Assembly: GCA_016650125.1 (NCBI GenBank) | Contig: JAENWT010000009.1 | Span: 52,775-116,774 of the forward strand | Direction of reading: 5' to 3' | From: Thermoleophilia bacterium | GTDB taxonomy: Bacteria > Actinomycetota > Thermoleophilia > Solirubrobacterales > 70-9 | DNA: 64,000 nucleotides | Shown: positions 28,321-37,795 of the stretch, in pieces | Position numbering within the stretch: the stretch's first letter is position 1 | How the letters are laid out: every line of letters starts with the position of its first letter | The notes under the pieces: model-generated | What the model saw: the letters and a program-made list of their open reading frames with translations, nothing else | Told to the model about the DNA's origin: nothing | The model's database searches: none | Position numbers and translations under genes: made by a program

Positions 28321-28881
28321 TCAGGCCCGTGACATGTATTCAGCGTTCTCCGTGTTGACCTTGATCACTTCGCCCTCGTTGATGAAGAGCGGGACCTGGA
28401 TCTCCACGCCGGATTCGAGCGTCGCCGGCTTGCTACCGCCACCCGACGCGGTATCACCTTTGAGGCCCGGCTCGGTCTTCAAGACCTTGGCTTCGATCGA
28501 GCTCGCGACAGCGACCTCCGAGGGCAGTTCATCTACGAAAAGGATTTCGACCTCATCGTTCGGCTGAATCCAGCGAAGGGCATCCGCCGCCAGCTCGGCT
28601 GGGATCTCGATCTGGTCGTAGGTCCGGTTGTCCATGAAAACGACCGTGTCGCCGGACTCGTACAGGTACTGCATCTTCCGGGACTCGGTCCTTACGGGAC
28701 GGAACTTCTCACCGGCCCGAAAGGTCTTGTCGATCACCGAACCGTCTTCGATCCGGCGCAGTTTGGTTCGCACGAAAGCGCCACCCTTGCCCGGCTTCAC
28801 ATGCTGGAACTCGATGATGCGCATGATCTTGCCATCGACTTCGATGTGGGACCCGTTGCGGAATTCGCTGGTTGAAATCAC
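28321..28881 (-). CDS. efp: Elongation factor P
   Basis: 186 residues with three beta-barrel domains. Domain I begins ISTSEFRNGSHIEVDGKIMRIIEFQHVKPGKGGAFVRTKLR, and the tip residue is Lys32 in PGKGGAF. The C-terminus has the family motif VPLFINEGEVIKVNTENAEYMSRA. EF-P rescues ribosomes stalled at polyproline. The GTG at 28881 is taken; a longer reading would run into the divergent M42 gene. No EpmA/EpmB-type modification gene is seen here. Confidence 0.96.
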   Translation of the reverse strand: MISTSEFRNGSHIEVDGKIMRIIEFQHVKPGKGGAFVRTKLRRIEDGSVIDKTFRAGEKFRPVRTESRKMQYLYESGDTVVFMDNRTYDQIEIPAELAADALRWIQPNDEVEILFVDELPSEVAVASSIEAKVLKTEPGLKGDTASGGGSKPATLESGVEIQVPLFINEGEVIKVNTENAEYMSRA

Positions 28882-28938
28882 GAGGTCCAGTCTGCCATAC
28901 GGAGATCGACCGAGTCGGCCGAGCGCCATAATCAGTTC

Positions 28939-29991
28939 ATGACGACCCCGCCGCTTCTCGACAAGCTCCTCAACACCCCCGGCCCCTCCGGCTACGAACT
29001 CGCCGCCGCCACGGTCTGGCGCGAAGCCGCCGATTTCGCCGAGGTGACCACCGACGGACTCGGCGGCAGCATCGCCACGATCGGCGACGACAACGAGGCG
29101 CCGCTGGTCGCCGTGGTCGGGCACATCGACGAAATCGGGTTGGTCATCACCCACATCGACGACAAGGGGTTCCTCTACTTCGCCCCGATCGGCGGCTGGG
29201 ATCCCCAGATCCTGGTCGGCCAGCGGGTCACGATCACCGGCAACGAGGGCCAGGTACCCGGCGTGGCCGGCCGCCTGCCGATCCATCTGCTCGATCCCGA
29301 GCAGCGCAAGAAGGTCGTGAAACTCAAGGAGATGCACATCGACATCGGCGCCGAGGACAACGAAGCGGCCGAGGCCATGGTCTCCGTCGGAGATCCGGTC
29401 GTGATCGACACCGAGCCGATGACCGTCGCCGGCGGCCGCCTGGTCTCGCGCTCGATGGACAACCGTCTCGGTTCTTACATCGCGCTCGAAGCCCTGCGCC
29501 GCTGCAACGAGAACAAGAAGCTCAAGGCCCGTTTCTCGGCGGTCGCCGCCGTCCAGGAAGAGATCGGTCTGTTCGGATCCCGTACCGCCGCCTTCGCCGT
29601 GCGGCCCGACCTCGCGGTCGCGATCGACGTGACCCACGCGACCGACGCGCCCGGGGTGAACGAGAAAGAGGTCGGCAGCCATCCTTTCGGCTCCGGCCCG
29701 GTGATCGGTCGCGGCTCGACCCTCTCGCCCCGGCTCTACGAGATGCTGCGGGACGCCGCCGAGACCGCGGACATCCCGTATTCGGTCGGTGCCAGCGGCA
29801 ACTCGACCCACACCGATGCCGACTCACTCCAGATCTCCCGGAGCGGCATCCCCACGGGGCTGGTCTCGATCCCGCTGCGGTACATGCACTCGCCAGTCGA
29901 GATGGTCGACCTCGCCGACGTCGAGTCCACGGTCGAGCTGATCGTCGCTTTCGTCGAAGCGATCGAACCCGGGGTCGATCTGAGCCGCTGA
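28939..29991 (+). CDS. M42-family metallo-aminopeptidase
   Basis: 350 residues. Two-metal ligands of M42 (glutamyl aminopeptidase/TET-like) are present: VVGHIDEIGLV (His, Asp), SMDNRLGSY (bridging Asp), AVQEEIGLFGS (Glu pair), VAIDVTHATDAPG (Asp) and RYMHSPVEM (His). Such enzymes trim peptides in the cytosol as large oligomers. It is divergent from efp (57-nt gap) and is the first gene of the plus-strand segment that separates pepQ from efp. Confidence 0.92.
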   Translation: MTTPPLLDKLLNTPGPSGYELAAATVWREAADFAEVTTDGLGGSIATIGDDNEAPLVAVVGHIDEIGLVITHIDDKGFLYFAPIGGWDPQILVGQRVTITGNEGQVPGVAGRLPIHLLDPEQRKKVVKLKEMHIDIGAEDNEAAEAMVSVGDPVVIDTEPMTVAGGRLVSRSMDNRLGSYIALEALRRCNENKKLKARFSAVAAVQEEIGLFGSRTAAFAVRPDLAVAIDVTHATDAPGVNEKEVGSHPFGSGPVIGRGSTLSPRLYEMLRDAAETADIPYSVGASGNSTHTDADSLQISRSGIPTGLVSIPLRYMHSPVEMVDLADVESTVELIVAFVEAIEPGVDLSR

Positions 29992-30123
29992 GATCCGGGA
30001 TCGCGACGCCGTTTCGCTTCCTCACATCGTCGTGGTGTACCTCGACGTTTGCTGATCCCCCGGTCGGGGTAGCTCTCCAATCAACTGGCAATTCCGCCAG
30101 GCAGAACGGGGAGGCGAGAACTG

Positions 30124-32934
30124 ATGGTCGTCGGTGCTGTGCGGTTTTTCAGCGTAAGGGTCGCGGGGGCTTTTCTGATCGCCCTGCTGCTGCTCGTCTG
30201 CGCTTCGGCTTCGAACCCCGCCCCGTCCTCTGCCGCCGGCAATGCACCGACCCTTCGCATCCTCACCAAGGACCAGGCGCAGTTGCTCAAGTCGGGTGCG
30301 CTTCGCATCCGGGTCAGGTCGAAGGCGACGGGACGCATCCGGGCGCTTGCGATCCATGGCGGGTCGACGAAGTACTTCAAACCGGCAACCAAACGACTCA
30401 GCAACCGCGCCCGCCGGCAGCTCAGGATCGAGCTGGCTCCGGCCGGCCACCGCGAACTCCGGACCTGTGGGGCTAAAGTGGTGCAGGTCAAGCTCGCGGT
30501 GAAGACTGTCGGCGGGACCTTGCGGACCTCAAAGTCGAAGCGTCTGAAGAAAAGCCCGGTCAGATGTGAGCGGCCGACCGGCCCGACCGGACCCACCGGT
30601 CCGACCAACCCCACGGGTCCCACAGGCCCCACCGGCCTCACGAGTCCAACGGGACCTACCGGTCCGACCGGCGAGACGGCAACAGTCCCTCTCGTCAACG
30701 CCGACCGCTGCGACTTCCTTGACAACTCGGTCTGCCTGCAGCCCTTCCCGAACGACTACTACACGGTGCCCGATGCTTCGACCCCGACCGGCAAGCAACT
30801 GAACATCGTGCATGCCTCGGCGCCGGCGAACGTCCTCGGCGTGCACATCGACACCGAAGACATGAACCGCGGCGACGGGTTCAGCCCAGGCAACCTGATC
30901 ACGCTCAAGGTCCCCGAAGTCGACACGCCCGCGGCCTTCGAGAACAGCGGCCTGGTTCCGATCGACGACCTGCGCGCCTACGACGACCCCGACCAGTCCG
31001 TGATCGTGATCGACGCCGCGACCGGCGAGCGCCAGCCGGTCTGGGCTGAGCTCGATTCCAACCCGACTGCGGTGGACCCGGAATACGGAACCGATCCGGA
31101 TGGCCCCGGCCCGGCCGAGGCACCGCTGGTCAATGCCGGCGGCGTCAACCAGAACCCGGACAACAACGAACCGGTGAACCTGATCGTCCGCCCCGCAAGG
31201 AATTTCGAGTTCGGGCACCGCTACATAGTCGCCTTCCGCAATCTCCGTGACGCCGAGGACGATCCGGTCGAATCCCCGATCGGGTTCCAGGTCTACCGCG
31301 ACAACCTGCCGACTGAACAGCCCGTGGTCGAGGCCCGCCGCCCCCACATGGAGTCGGTTATCAACACGCTGACCGAAGATGCCGGCGTCGATCGCGAAAG
31401 CCTTTACATGGCCTGGGACTTCACCGTGGCCAGCCAGGAAAGCGTCACCGGCCGGGCACTCGATATTCGTGACGATGCCTTCGCGAAACTGGGCGACACG
31501 AACCTGGCCGACCGGAAGATCCAAGGCGACACGCCTCAGGTCGTGGTCACCGGGACCTGTGACGCCGAGCCCCTCATCCCGATCCAGCCAGGCTGTGAGA
31601 CCCAGGCCGAAGGGGTGCCTGGTCTTCCGATCCTCGCCCCGCCCGGCCAGCCCGACGGCAGCCAGGTGGTCCGTTACGTCGACGGCTACATCACAGTGCC
31701 CTGTTACCTCGACCAGCCGCTCTGCCCTCCCGGGTCCAAGTTCGCCTTCGACGCGAACGACGAGATCGCTCCGACCCCGGGCAACACGATGCCGGTGCCA
31801 TTCCGCTGCGCAATCCCGCGCTCGGCCCAGCCCGGAACGATCAATGGCTCACCGGTCAACGCGGCGGAGCCCGGCATCTACGGCCACGGACTGCTCGGCA
31901 GCCTCGACCAGATCAATGCGGCCAACGCCGTGGCCAACCAGGGCAACGGCGTCTTCTGCGCGACCAACTTCGACGGGTTCTCCAGCTTCGACCTGCCGTT
32001 CGTGCTGGCGTCGCTGAGTGACATGTCGAACTTCAACAAGCTGACCGACCGCATGCAGCAGGGCTTCCTCAACTTCATGATGCTCGGCCGGGCGATGCTC
32101 CACGAAGACGGTTTCGCGGCCCAGGACGCTTTCAAGCTGGACGAGGACGGCAACCCGCTGACCGATAACAAGCAGTCGGTGATCGACACCTCCGACTTCC
32201 CCGACAACCGCCTCAAGTACCTGGGTCTCAGCCAGGGCGGGATCATGGGCGGCGCCCTGATGGCGCTGGAGCCCGACGCCGACCGCGGCGTCCTCGGCGT
32301 GCCGGGAATGAACTATTCGACGCTGCTACGCCGAAGCGTCGACTCCGACCAGTACTTCAAGCTGCCCGCGGTCGGCCTCTACGCCAACTACCCGAACGAG
32401 ATCGAGCGGCCGGTACTGCTGTCGCTGATTCAACTGCTCTGGGATCGCGGTGAAGCCAACGGTTACGCCCACAACATGACCACCGACCCCCTGCCAAACA
32501 CACCACCGCACGAGGTCATCCTGCAGCCGGCGGTGGGCGACCACCAGGTGGCCAACGTCTCGGCCGAAGTCGAGGCCCGGACAATCGGCGCCAGCGTCTA
32601 CTCCCCGGGGCTCCGCCCCGGCCGGCACTGGGACAGCGACCCGTTCGCGGAAATCCCCGAGGTCGCTTCCTTCCCGTACTCCGGCGGCAGCATGCTGATC
32701 TATTACGACGGTGGACCGGTCGGTTTCAACGGAACCCGCGGTCCCGGAACGGGGGTCGCCCCTGACGAGAACGTCTCGCCTCACGAGGAATGGGGCTACG
32801 GAGGAGATCCGCACTCCTACCCCCGGGCCTCGGCCGACGGCATCACCCAGGGCGTCGAGTTCCTGCGCGACGGAACGATCGTCCCCTGTGCCGCGGGCGG
32901 GTATTGCTACGCGAACGGCTGGACTGGTCCCTAG
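30124..32934 (+). CDS. Large secreted protein with collagen-like PTG tract and alpha/beta-hydrolase-like domain (paralogue 1)
   Basis: 936 residues with a signal peptide ([17 protein letters not shown]). A basic beta-rich N-terminal domain (about 40-150) is followed by a collagen-like tract of Pro-Thr-Gly triplets (about 151-186). The large domain starts [19 protein letters not shown] and contains a nucleophile elbow GLSQGG (Ser703), suggesting an exported esterase or hydrolase. GDHQVAN may supply the His. It shares long identical stretches with the next gene (for example [10 protein letters not shown] and [13 protein letters not shown]). No named family is recognised. GGGGAGG precedes the ATG. 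The 131-nt gap upstream shows only short hairpins. Confidence 0.8.
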   Translation: MVVGAVRFFSVRVAGAFLIALLLLVCASASNPAPSSAAGNAPTLRILTKDQAQLLKSGALRIRVRSKATGRIRALAIHGGSTKYFKPATKRLSNRARRQLRIELAPAGHRELRTCGAKVVQVKLAVKTVGGTLRTSKSKRLKKSPVRCERPTGPTGPTGPTNPTGPTGPTGLTSPTGPTGPTGETATVPLVNADRCDFLDNSVCLQPFPNDYYTVPDASTPTGKQLNIVHASAPANVLGVHIDTEDMNRGDGFSPGNLITLKVPEVDTPAAFENSGLVPIDDLRAYDDPDQSVIVIDAATGERQPVWAELDSNPTAVDPEYGTDPDGPGPAEAPLVNAGGVNQNPDNNEPVNLIVRPARNFEFGHRYIVAFRNLRDAEDDPVESPIGFQVYRDNLPTEQPVVEARRPHMESVINTLTEDAGVDRESLYMAWDFTVASQESVTGRALDIRDDAFAKLGDTNLADRKIQGDTPQVVVTGTCDAEPLIPIQPGCETQAEGVPGLPILAPPGQPDGSQVVRYVDGYITVPCYLDQPLCPPGSKFAFDANDEIAPTPGNTMPVPFRCAIPRSAQPGTINGSPVNAAEPGIYGHGLLGSLDQINAANAVANQGNGVFCATNFDGFSSFDLPFVLASLSDMSNFNKLTDRMQQGFLNFMMLGRAMLHEDGFAAQDAFKLDEDGNPLTDNKQSVIDTSDFPDNRLKYLGLSQGGIMGGALMALEPDADRGVLGVPGMNYSTLLRRSVDSDQYFKLPAVGLYANYPNEIERPVLLSLIQLLWDRGEANGYAHNMTTDPLPNTPPHEVILQPAVGDHQVANVSAEVEARTIGASVYSPGLRPGRHWDSDPFAEIPEVASFPYSGGSMLIYYDGGPVGFNGTRGPGTGVAPDENVSPHEEWGYGGDPHSYPRASADGITQGVEFLRDGTIVPCAAGGYCYANGWTGP

Positions 32935-33119
32935 GGTTCAAAAACGATCGACAAGCTGTTTTTTCTGCCCGACGGTGTCAGCGCAAACTCGCTCCCAGAC
33001 ACCGCCGCAACTTTCGGGGCTGATTCGTTCTAGTATCTGTGAGTCGAGTTACACATGATCCTTGCCGTTCCGGAACCGCCGGGGCGGTTGAACCAAACCA
33101 GAGGGAGCTGTACAGGAGA

Positions 33120-35855
33120 ATGAACCACCACTCGGGACTTTTGAATGCACGCCGCATCGCGGTCATGGCGTTCGCCCTTTTCATGGCCCTGGCCTTCACC
33201 GCCTCACTCGCCGCCAACGGCGCTGACGCGAAGAAAAAGAAGAAGGCCAAAGTCACACTCGCCATCAAGACCAAGAACCAGGCTGCGCTGCTCAAAGCGA
33301 ACAAGCTCAAGGTAAAGGTCCGCTCCTCGGCGAAGTCCAAGGTCCGCCTGTCGGTGGTCAGTGGTGGCAAGAGCAACCGCTTCAAGAAGAAGACGGTGAA
33401 GTTCCGGAAGAAGGGCGCAAGGACCGTGAAGCTCGGTCTGACGACCAGCGGACGCAAGGCCCTCAAGACCTGTGGCAAGAAGACGGTCAAGGCCGTCGGC
33501 AAATACCGCAAGGGTAAAAAGAAGGCCAAGGCGACCCGTAAGAAGACGCTCGCCAGGCAGGCGAGCCGATGCACCACTCCGCCCACTCCGCCGGAACCGG
33601 TGGTCGTCGACCTCGGTGACGATCCGGAGAACTGCGACTTCCTCGACACGTCGGTCTGCCTGCAGCCGTTCCCGAACGACTACTACACCAAGGCTGACCC
33701 GTCGACCCCGACCGGCAAGCGCCTGAACCTGGCGCCGACGTCGACCCCGAAGAACTCGGGCCACGCCAACCCGAAGAACCTCGAAGTCGGGCCGATCAAC
33801 CAAAGCGACGGATTCAGCCCCGGCAACATGATCATCCTGAAGATAAAGGGTGTCAGCACGCCGGCCGCTTTCCAGAACTCCGGCATCGTTTCACTGGAAA
33901 ATGTGTCCGCTTACAAGGATGCGAACCAGGCGGTAATGCTGATCGACGCCGCAACAGGTGAGCGCCAGCCGATTTTCGCCGAGCTCGACGCCAACCCGAC
34001 CGCGGTCGACCCCGTTTACGAAGGCGGCGAGCTGATCAAGCCCGGCGGCATCGGAAAGCGCCCGGGCAATACCGGCCCAGTCAACCTGATGGTTCGTCCG
34101 GCCAAGAACCTCGAGTTCGGACACCGCTACATCGTCGCCTTCCGCAATCTCAAGAACGGTGACAACGAGCCGGTTGAATCTCCGCTCGGATTCCGCGTCT
34201 ACAGGGACGATCTGAAGACGGAGCAGGACATCGTCGAGAACCGTCGTCCGCACATGGAGTCGATCCTCGACACGCTGACCACCAAGGCCAGCGTTGACCG
34301 GAAGAGCCTCTACATGGCATGGGACTTCACGGTCGCATCCCAGGACAGCATTACGGGCCGGGCAACCGACATCCGTGATGCCGCATTCGCCGAGCTCGGT
34401 GACCCAAACCTGGCCAACCGCACGATCGAAGGCAATTCGCCGGACATCGTCGTCACCGCGTTCTGTGACGCCGGCGACAACGCGACTCCGGATTGCGGCA
34501 ACAACTACCCGTTCAGCGGCGGGTTCGACCCCGAGGCCAACATCCAGTCGCCGGTGCCGAACAACACGACGACGCAGCGCACGGTCGTCGGCTATATCGA
34601 CAACGTGCCGTGCTACCTGGACGAGAACGGCTGCCCCTCGGGCTCCGAGTTCAAGATCAAGCCGGACGGATCGGTCGACACGAACACGACGTTCACGACC
34701 CAGGTGCCATTCCGGTGCCTGATTCCGAAGTCGATCGTCGCCGGTGGAGTCGTGACTCCAGGCGGAACCGGGACCTACGGTCACGGTCTGCTGGGCACGC
34801 TAAATCAGATCAACGCCACCGAGACAAGCGCGAACGACACCAATTCAAGTTGGTGCGCCGCAAACTGGGACGGGTTCGCTGAGCCCGACCTGGGGCTGAT
34901 CATTTCCTCGCTGGGAGACATGTCCAATTTCCATAAGGCAATTGACCGCATGCAGCAGGGATTCCTCAATTTCATGATGATCCAGAGGGCGCTGGCCCAT
35001 CCGAACGGCTTCGCGGACGAGACGGCGTTCAACATGACTTATGACGGAGTCACTCCGCTGTTGGTCCAGGGTTCGGCAATCGACACCAGTGCCGGCAACG
35101 CAACCCGTGGCTTCTATTACGGGATCAGCCAGGGCGGCATCATGGGCGGTGCGCTGACCGCGCTCAGTCCCGATGTCGACGCCGGCGTGCTCGGGGTGCC
35201 CGGCATCAACTACTCGACCCTGCTCCGCCGTTCGGTGGACTCGGACGAGTACTTTAAGCTGCCAGGCCTCGGTCTGTACGCGAACTACCCGGACGAGACA
35301 ACCCGTCCACTGCTGCTCTCGCTCATGCAGATCCTCTGGGACCGCGGCGAAGGCAATGGCTACGCGAACAACTTGACCGATAACCCGCTGCCGAACACCA
35401 ACGATCATGAGGTACTGCTCCAGCTGGCTTACGGAGACCATCAGGTCTCCAACTACACGGCTGAAGTAGAGGCCCGGACGATCGGCGCCAAGCGTTACGC
35501 GCCGACCCTCCTGCCGCAGCGCGAGTTCGACGTGAGCTACGAGGCTCTGCCACCGACGACCACCTTCCCGGCTGGTCCCGGTGAGAGCTTCATGGTCTAC
35601 TACGACGGAGGTCCGCCGAGCTACGACGGAACCCAGGATCCCGGCACCAACCCGCCGCCGATCGAGAACGTACCGCCGCGTCCCGAGTGGGGTTACGGAT
35701 CGGATCCGCACGGCATGCCTCGCCGCGCCCCCGACGCACTGAACCACATCGAGACGTTCTTCGGGAACGGCACGATCAGTCAATGCGCCGCCGGACCGCC
35801 GGTTGAGGGCTACTGCTTCTCGAACGGATGGGACGGCCAGGCCGGACTGCCGTAG
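33120..35855 (+). CDS. Large secreted protein with alpha/beta-hydrolase-like domain (paralogue 2)
   Basis: 911 residues, tandem paralogue of the preceding gene. A signal peptide (VMAFALFMALAFTASLAANGADA) is followed by a very Lys-rich domain (about 38-150, pattern KKKKKAKVTLAIKTKNQAALLKANKLKVKVR). The shared domain starts [28 protein letters not shown]. The nucleophile elbow is GISQGG (Ser670). It lacks the PTG collagen-like tract. The ATG at 33120 is preceded by GGGAG (33103-33107) and AGGAG. The 185-nt gap between the two paralogues holds a short GC hairpin. It ends at a strong terminator at 35878. Confidence 0.8.
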   Translation: MNHHSGLLNARRIAVMAFALFMALAFTASLAANGADAKKKKKAKVTLAIKTKNQAALLKANKLKVKVRSSAKSKVRLSVVSGGKSNRFKKKTVKFRKKGARTVKLGLTTSGRKALKTCGKKTVKAVGKYRKGKKKAKATRKKTLARQASRCTTPPTPPEPVVVDLGDDPENCDFLDTSVCLQPFPNDYYTKADPSTPTGKRLNLAPTSTPKNSGHANPKNLEVGPINQSDGFSPGNMIILKIKGVSTPAAFQNSGIVSLENVSAYKDANQAVMLIDAATGERQPIFAELDANPTAVDPVYEGGELIKPGGIGKRPGNTGPVNLMVRPAKNLEFGHRYIVAFRNLKNGDNEPVESPLGFRVYRDDLKTEQDIVENRRPHMESILDTLTTKASVDRKSLYMAWDFTVASQDSITGRATDIRDAAFAELGDPNLANRTIEGNSPDIVVTAFCDAGDNATPDCGNNYPFSGGFDPEANIQSPVPNNTTTQRTVVGYIDNVPCYLDENGCPSGSEFKIKPDGSVDTNTTFTTQVPFRCLIPKSIVAGGVVTPGGTGTYGHGLLGTLNQINATETSANDTNSSWCAANWDGFAEPDLGLIISSLGDMSNFHKAIDRMQQGFLNFMMIQRALAHPNGFADETAFNMTYDGVTPLLVQGSAIDTSAGNATRGFYYGISQGGIMGGALTALSPDVDAGVLGVPGINYSTLLRRSVDSDEYFKLPGLGLYANYPDETTRPLLLSLMQILWDRGEGNGYANNLTDNPLPNTNDHEVLLQLAYGDHQVSNYTAEVEARTIGAKRYAPTLLPQREFDVSYEALPPTTTFPAGPGESFMVYYDGGPPSYDGTQDPGTNPPPIENVPPRPEWGYGSDPHGMPRRAPDALNHIETFFGNGTISQCAAGPPVEGYCFSNGWDGQAGLP

Positions 35856-35877
35856 CGCGTCAGTAGGAAGTTACGTC

Positions 35878-35907
35878 GAAACGGCCGGGCGAAAGCCCGG
35901 CCGTTTC
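35878..35907 (+). terminator. Intrinsic terminator after the secreted paralogue pair
   Basis: A 13-bp perfect stem GAAACGGCCGGGC / GCCCGGCCGTTTC closed by a GAAA tetraloop, with ATTTG after it. Confidence 0.85.
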
Positions 35908-36028
35908 ATTTGCACCATCCCTTTGTTGAGAGTGGTGCACGGGGGCTGTCTGCGAGCGGCTGGCGAGGAGTAAAGCGAAGGCGGAGAAGGGGGCGCACTT
36001 CAGTGCGTTCCCGAACCGTCGAGCGTCG

Positions 36029-36076
36029 ACGAAGCCCAGGCGCCACGCAGGCAGTTCCCGCGCCCGCTCGCCAACC
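36029..36076 (-). repeat. Dispersed 48-49-nt element, copy B
   Basis: The minus-strand sequence begins GGTTGGCGAGCGG and matches copy A at 20125-20173 with four substitutions and one indel. Like copy A it follows a terminator hairpin and a CTTTTAA tract. The 372-nt stretch 35908-36279 otherwise has no convincing gene. Its remaining part contains small hairpins (for example CGCAC-TTCA-GTGCG near 36003) compatible with a structured RNA. Confidence 0.7.
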
Positions 36077-36080
36077 AAAG

Positions 36081-36140
36081 TTAAAAGAGAAAACCGGCCC
36101 CCTCAGGCCGGTTCTCTCGGTTCGCACCCTCTCTCCTCAT
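36081..36140 (-). CDS. Possible 19-codon leader peptide
   Basis: An ATG at 36140 with GGGAG 5 nt upstream reads MRREGANRENRPEGAGFLF and stops at TAA. The last codons lie inside a terminator-like hairpin (36087-36118), the arrangement seen in attenuators. There is no gene on this strand downstream before the convergent paralogue, so the function is unclear and the frame may be fortuitous. Confidence 0.25.
   Translation of the reverse strand: MRREGANRENRPEGAGFLF
36087..36118 (-). terminator. Terminator-like hairpin for the aro-pepQ transcript
   Basis: On the minus strand GAGAGAACCGGCC pairs with GGCCGGTTTTCTC (one mismatch) around a short loop, followed by TTTTAACTTT. It is about 160 nt past the pepQ stop. 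Confidence 0.65.
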
Positions 36141-36221
36141 ACAACTCCCTCGCCTTTTCGAGCGAAAGTTACGAATTTTCCCCCTACCCAACTGAAAGCT
36201 GGTGTCCGTCTTCGTCAACTA

Positions 36222-36237
36222 TGTGACGGTGATCACA
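36222..36237. promoter_or_regulatory. CRP-family consensus operator
   Basis: TGTGACGGTGATCACA is an exact match to TGTGA-N6-TCACA. It lies downstream of pepQ, between convergent genes. On the minus strand it is followed by TTGACG and, about 85 nt further, the leader frame. Confidence 0.45.
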
Positions 36238-36279
36238 GTATTGCACAGTTTCTCAATCTTTGTCGTGAAAGACACGACC

Positions 36280-37347
36280 TCAGTCGATGTAAGTCAGAGC
36301 CTTTGAAACCGTGCTCAGGTTCTGATCAATTCCGTCCTCGCCAACCACGACGAGGTCTTCTATTCGGACCCCAGTGAATCCGGAGATGTAGATGCCTGGT
36401 TCGACCGTCACCACCTCGTTCGCGGCCAGTACGTCCTTGGACCTGGCTCCGAGCCGCGGGGCCTCATGGACCTCGAGGCCCACCCCGTGACCGAGGCCGT
36501 GCCCGAAATACTCGCCGTAACCGGCCTCCTTGATCAGGTCTCGCGCAGCAGCGTCAACGTCGGCCGCCACGGCCCCCGGCCGAACGGCCTTCAGACCCGC
36601 TTCGTTCGCGGCCAGTGTGACTTCGTAGATCTCGGCTGCCTTCTCGTCCAGCATTCCGGTGGCGAAAGTGCGGGTGCAGTCGGAGCAGTACCCGTCGAGG
36701 ATTGCGCCCATGTCGATCGTGACCAGCTCGTGCTTGCCGACGACCCTCGGGCCAGGCTCGGCGTGCGGCGAGGCCCCGTTCGGCCCCGAGGCGACAATCG
36801 GAGGGAATGAAGGCTCGGCACCCTGTTCCCGCATCCGGGCCACCGCGAACGCGCCGATCTCGGCTTCGGTCCGGCTGATCAGGCCGCGTTCCATGATCTC
36901 GTGGTAGAGGGAATCGGTCAATTCGGCCGCAGCGGCGATCCGCTCGATCTCATCGGGCTCCTTGACCCGCCGCAGGGCTTCCACCTGGCCGCCGCAATGG
37001 ACCAGCTCGACGCCATCCCCCGCCGCCTCCTCGAGCTTGTTGACGGTGCGGACGGTCAGGTGATCATCTTCGATCCCCACCTTGCCCTGGAAGAAACCGG
37101 CGAGGCCGGCCAGCCAGTCACCTGACACGATCTCGATCTCGAACCCCTCGACCTCGGCCGCGGCGCGGTCGGTGTAACGGAAGTCTGTGAAGAAGGTCCG
37201 GTTCTCCGGCCCGACCAGGCAGGCGCCGTTGGTCCCGGTGAACCCGCTGACGTAGCGCAGGTTCGTCAGCTCGGCGATCAGCAGCGAGTCGACGCCGGAG
37301 TCACCGGCCAGGCCGGCCAGCTTCTCCGCCCGGCTATTTTTCACCAT
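36280..37347 (-). CDS. pepQ: Xaa-Pro peptidase (M24B family)
   Basis: 355 residues. The N-terminal creatinase-like domain begins SRAEKLAGLAGDSGVDSLLIAELTNLRYVSGFTGTNG. The C-terminal pita-bread domain has metal ligands in VTIDMGAILDGYCSDCTRTF (two Asp), GHGLGHGVGLEVHEAP (His), and VEPGIYI and VRIEDLVVV (two Glu). It cleaves X-Pro bonds in the cytosol. The start overlaps the aroQ end by 14 nt. In many bacteria pepQ is followed by efp; here efp is 7.4 kb away. Confidence 0.93.
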   Translation of the reverse strand: MVKNSRAEKLAGLAGDSGVDSLLIAELTNLRYVSGFTGTNGACLVGPENRTFFTDFRYTDRAAAEVEGFEIEIVSGDWLAGLAGFFQGKVGIEDDHLTVRTVNKLEEAAGDGVELVHCGGQVEALRRVKEPDEIERIAAAAELTDSLYHEIMERGLISRTEAEIGAFAVARMREQGAEPSFPPIVASGPNGASPHAEPGPRVVGKHELVTIDMGAILDGYCSDCTRTFATGMLDEKAAEIYEVTLAANEAGLKAVRPGAVAADVDAAARDLIKEAGYGEYFGHGLGHGVGLEVHEAPRLGARSKDVLAANEVVTVEPGIYISGFTGVRIEDLVVVGEDGIDQNLSTVSKALTYID

Positions 37348-37795
37348 TGATACCGAGGTGTTTGGTCATCAGCTCGAGCGCTTCCCGGTAGCCGTCGATC
37401 CCCTTGCCGGAAACCTTGTCGGCGACCAGGCCGTCGAAGACCGAGACCCGCCGCCAGTCCTCGCGGTTCTCGACGTCGGACAGGTGAACTTCGATCGCCG
37501 GAACCGGATCGACCGCAAAGGCGTCACTGATCGCCCGGCTGTAGTGGGTCCAGGCGCCGGCGTTGATCAGAGCGCCGTCGGCGCCTACGCTGAGCCGGTG
37601 CAGGTATCCGCAGAACTCCGCCTCGGAGTTGGTCTGGAAGAAGCTCGCCTCGAGCTCCAGCTCGGCGGCCCAGCCGGTGATCCGGTGCTCGAGCTCGCTC
37701 AGGCTCACCCCGCCGTAAAGCTCGGGGTCGCGACGTTCAAGGACGTCGAAATTGACGCCGTGCAGGATCGCCACACGGTTCTGGGAACGGCTCAT
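37334..37795 (-). CDS. aroQ: Type II 3-dehydroquinate dehydratase, divergent
   Basis: 153 residues, third step of the shikimate pathway. The usual NGPNLNLLG motif is replaced by LHGVNFDVLERRDPELYGG, which keeps Arg and the lid Tyr. FQTNSEAEF replaces the usual QSNHEGE. INAGAWTHYS and the catalytic His in EVHLSDVENREDWR remain. So active-site residues look conserved while flanking sequence has drifted. It is coupled by a 4-nt overlap to aroKB and overlaps pepQ. Confidence 0.88.
   Translation of the reverse strand: MSRSQNRVAILHGVNFDVLERRDPELYGGVSLSELEHRITGWAAELELEASFFQTNSEAEFCGYLHRLSVGADGALINAGAWTHYSRAISDAFAVDPVPAIEVHLSDVENREDWRRVSVFDGLVADKVSGKGIDGYREALELMTKHLGINGEK

Noticed and set aside
28882..29811. 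N-terminal extension of EF-P
   Set aside because: It is antisense to the M42 peptidase; EF-P of normal length starts at GTG 28881.
35860..36127. Minus-strand frames of about 70 residues in the gap after the secreted pair
   Set aside because: They overlap two terminators and the dispersed element, and have no recognisable protein pattern.
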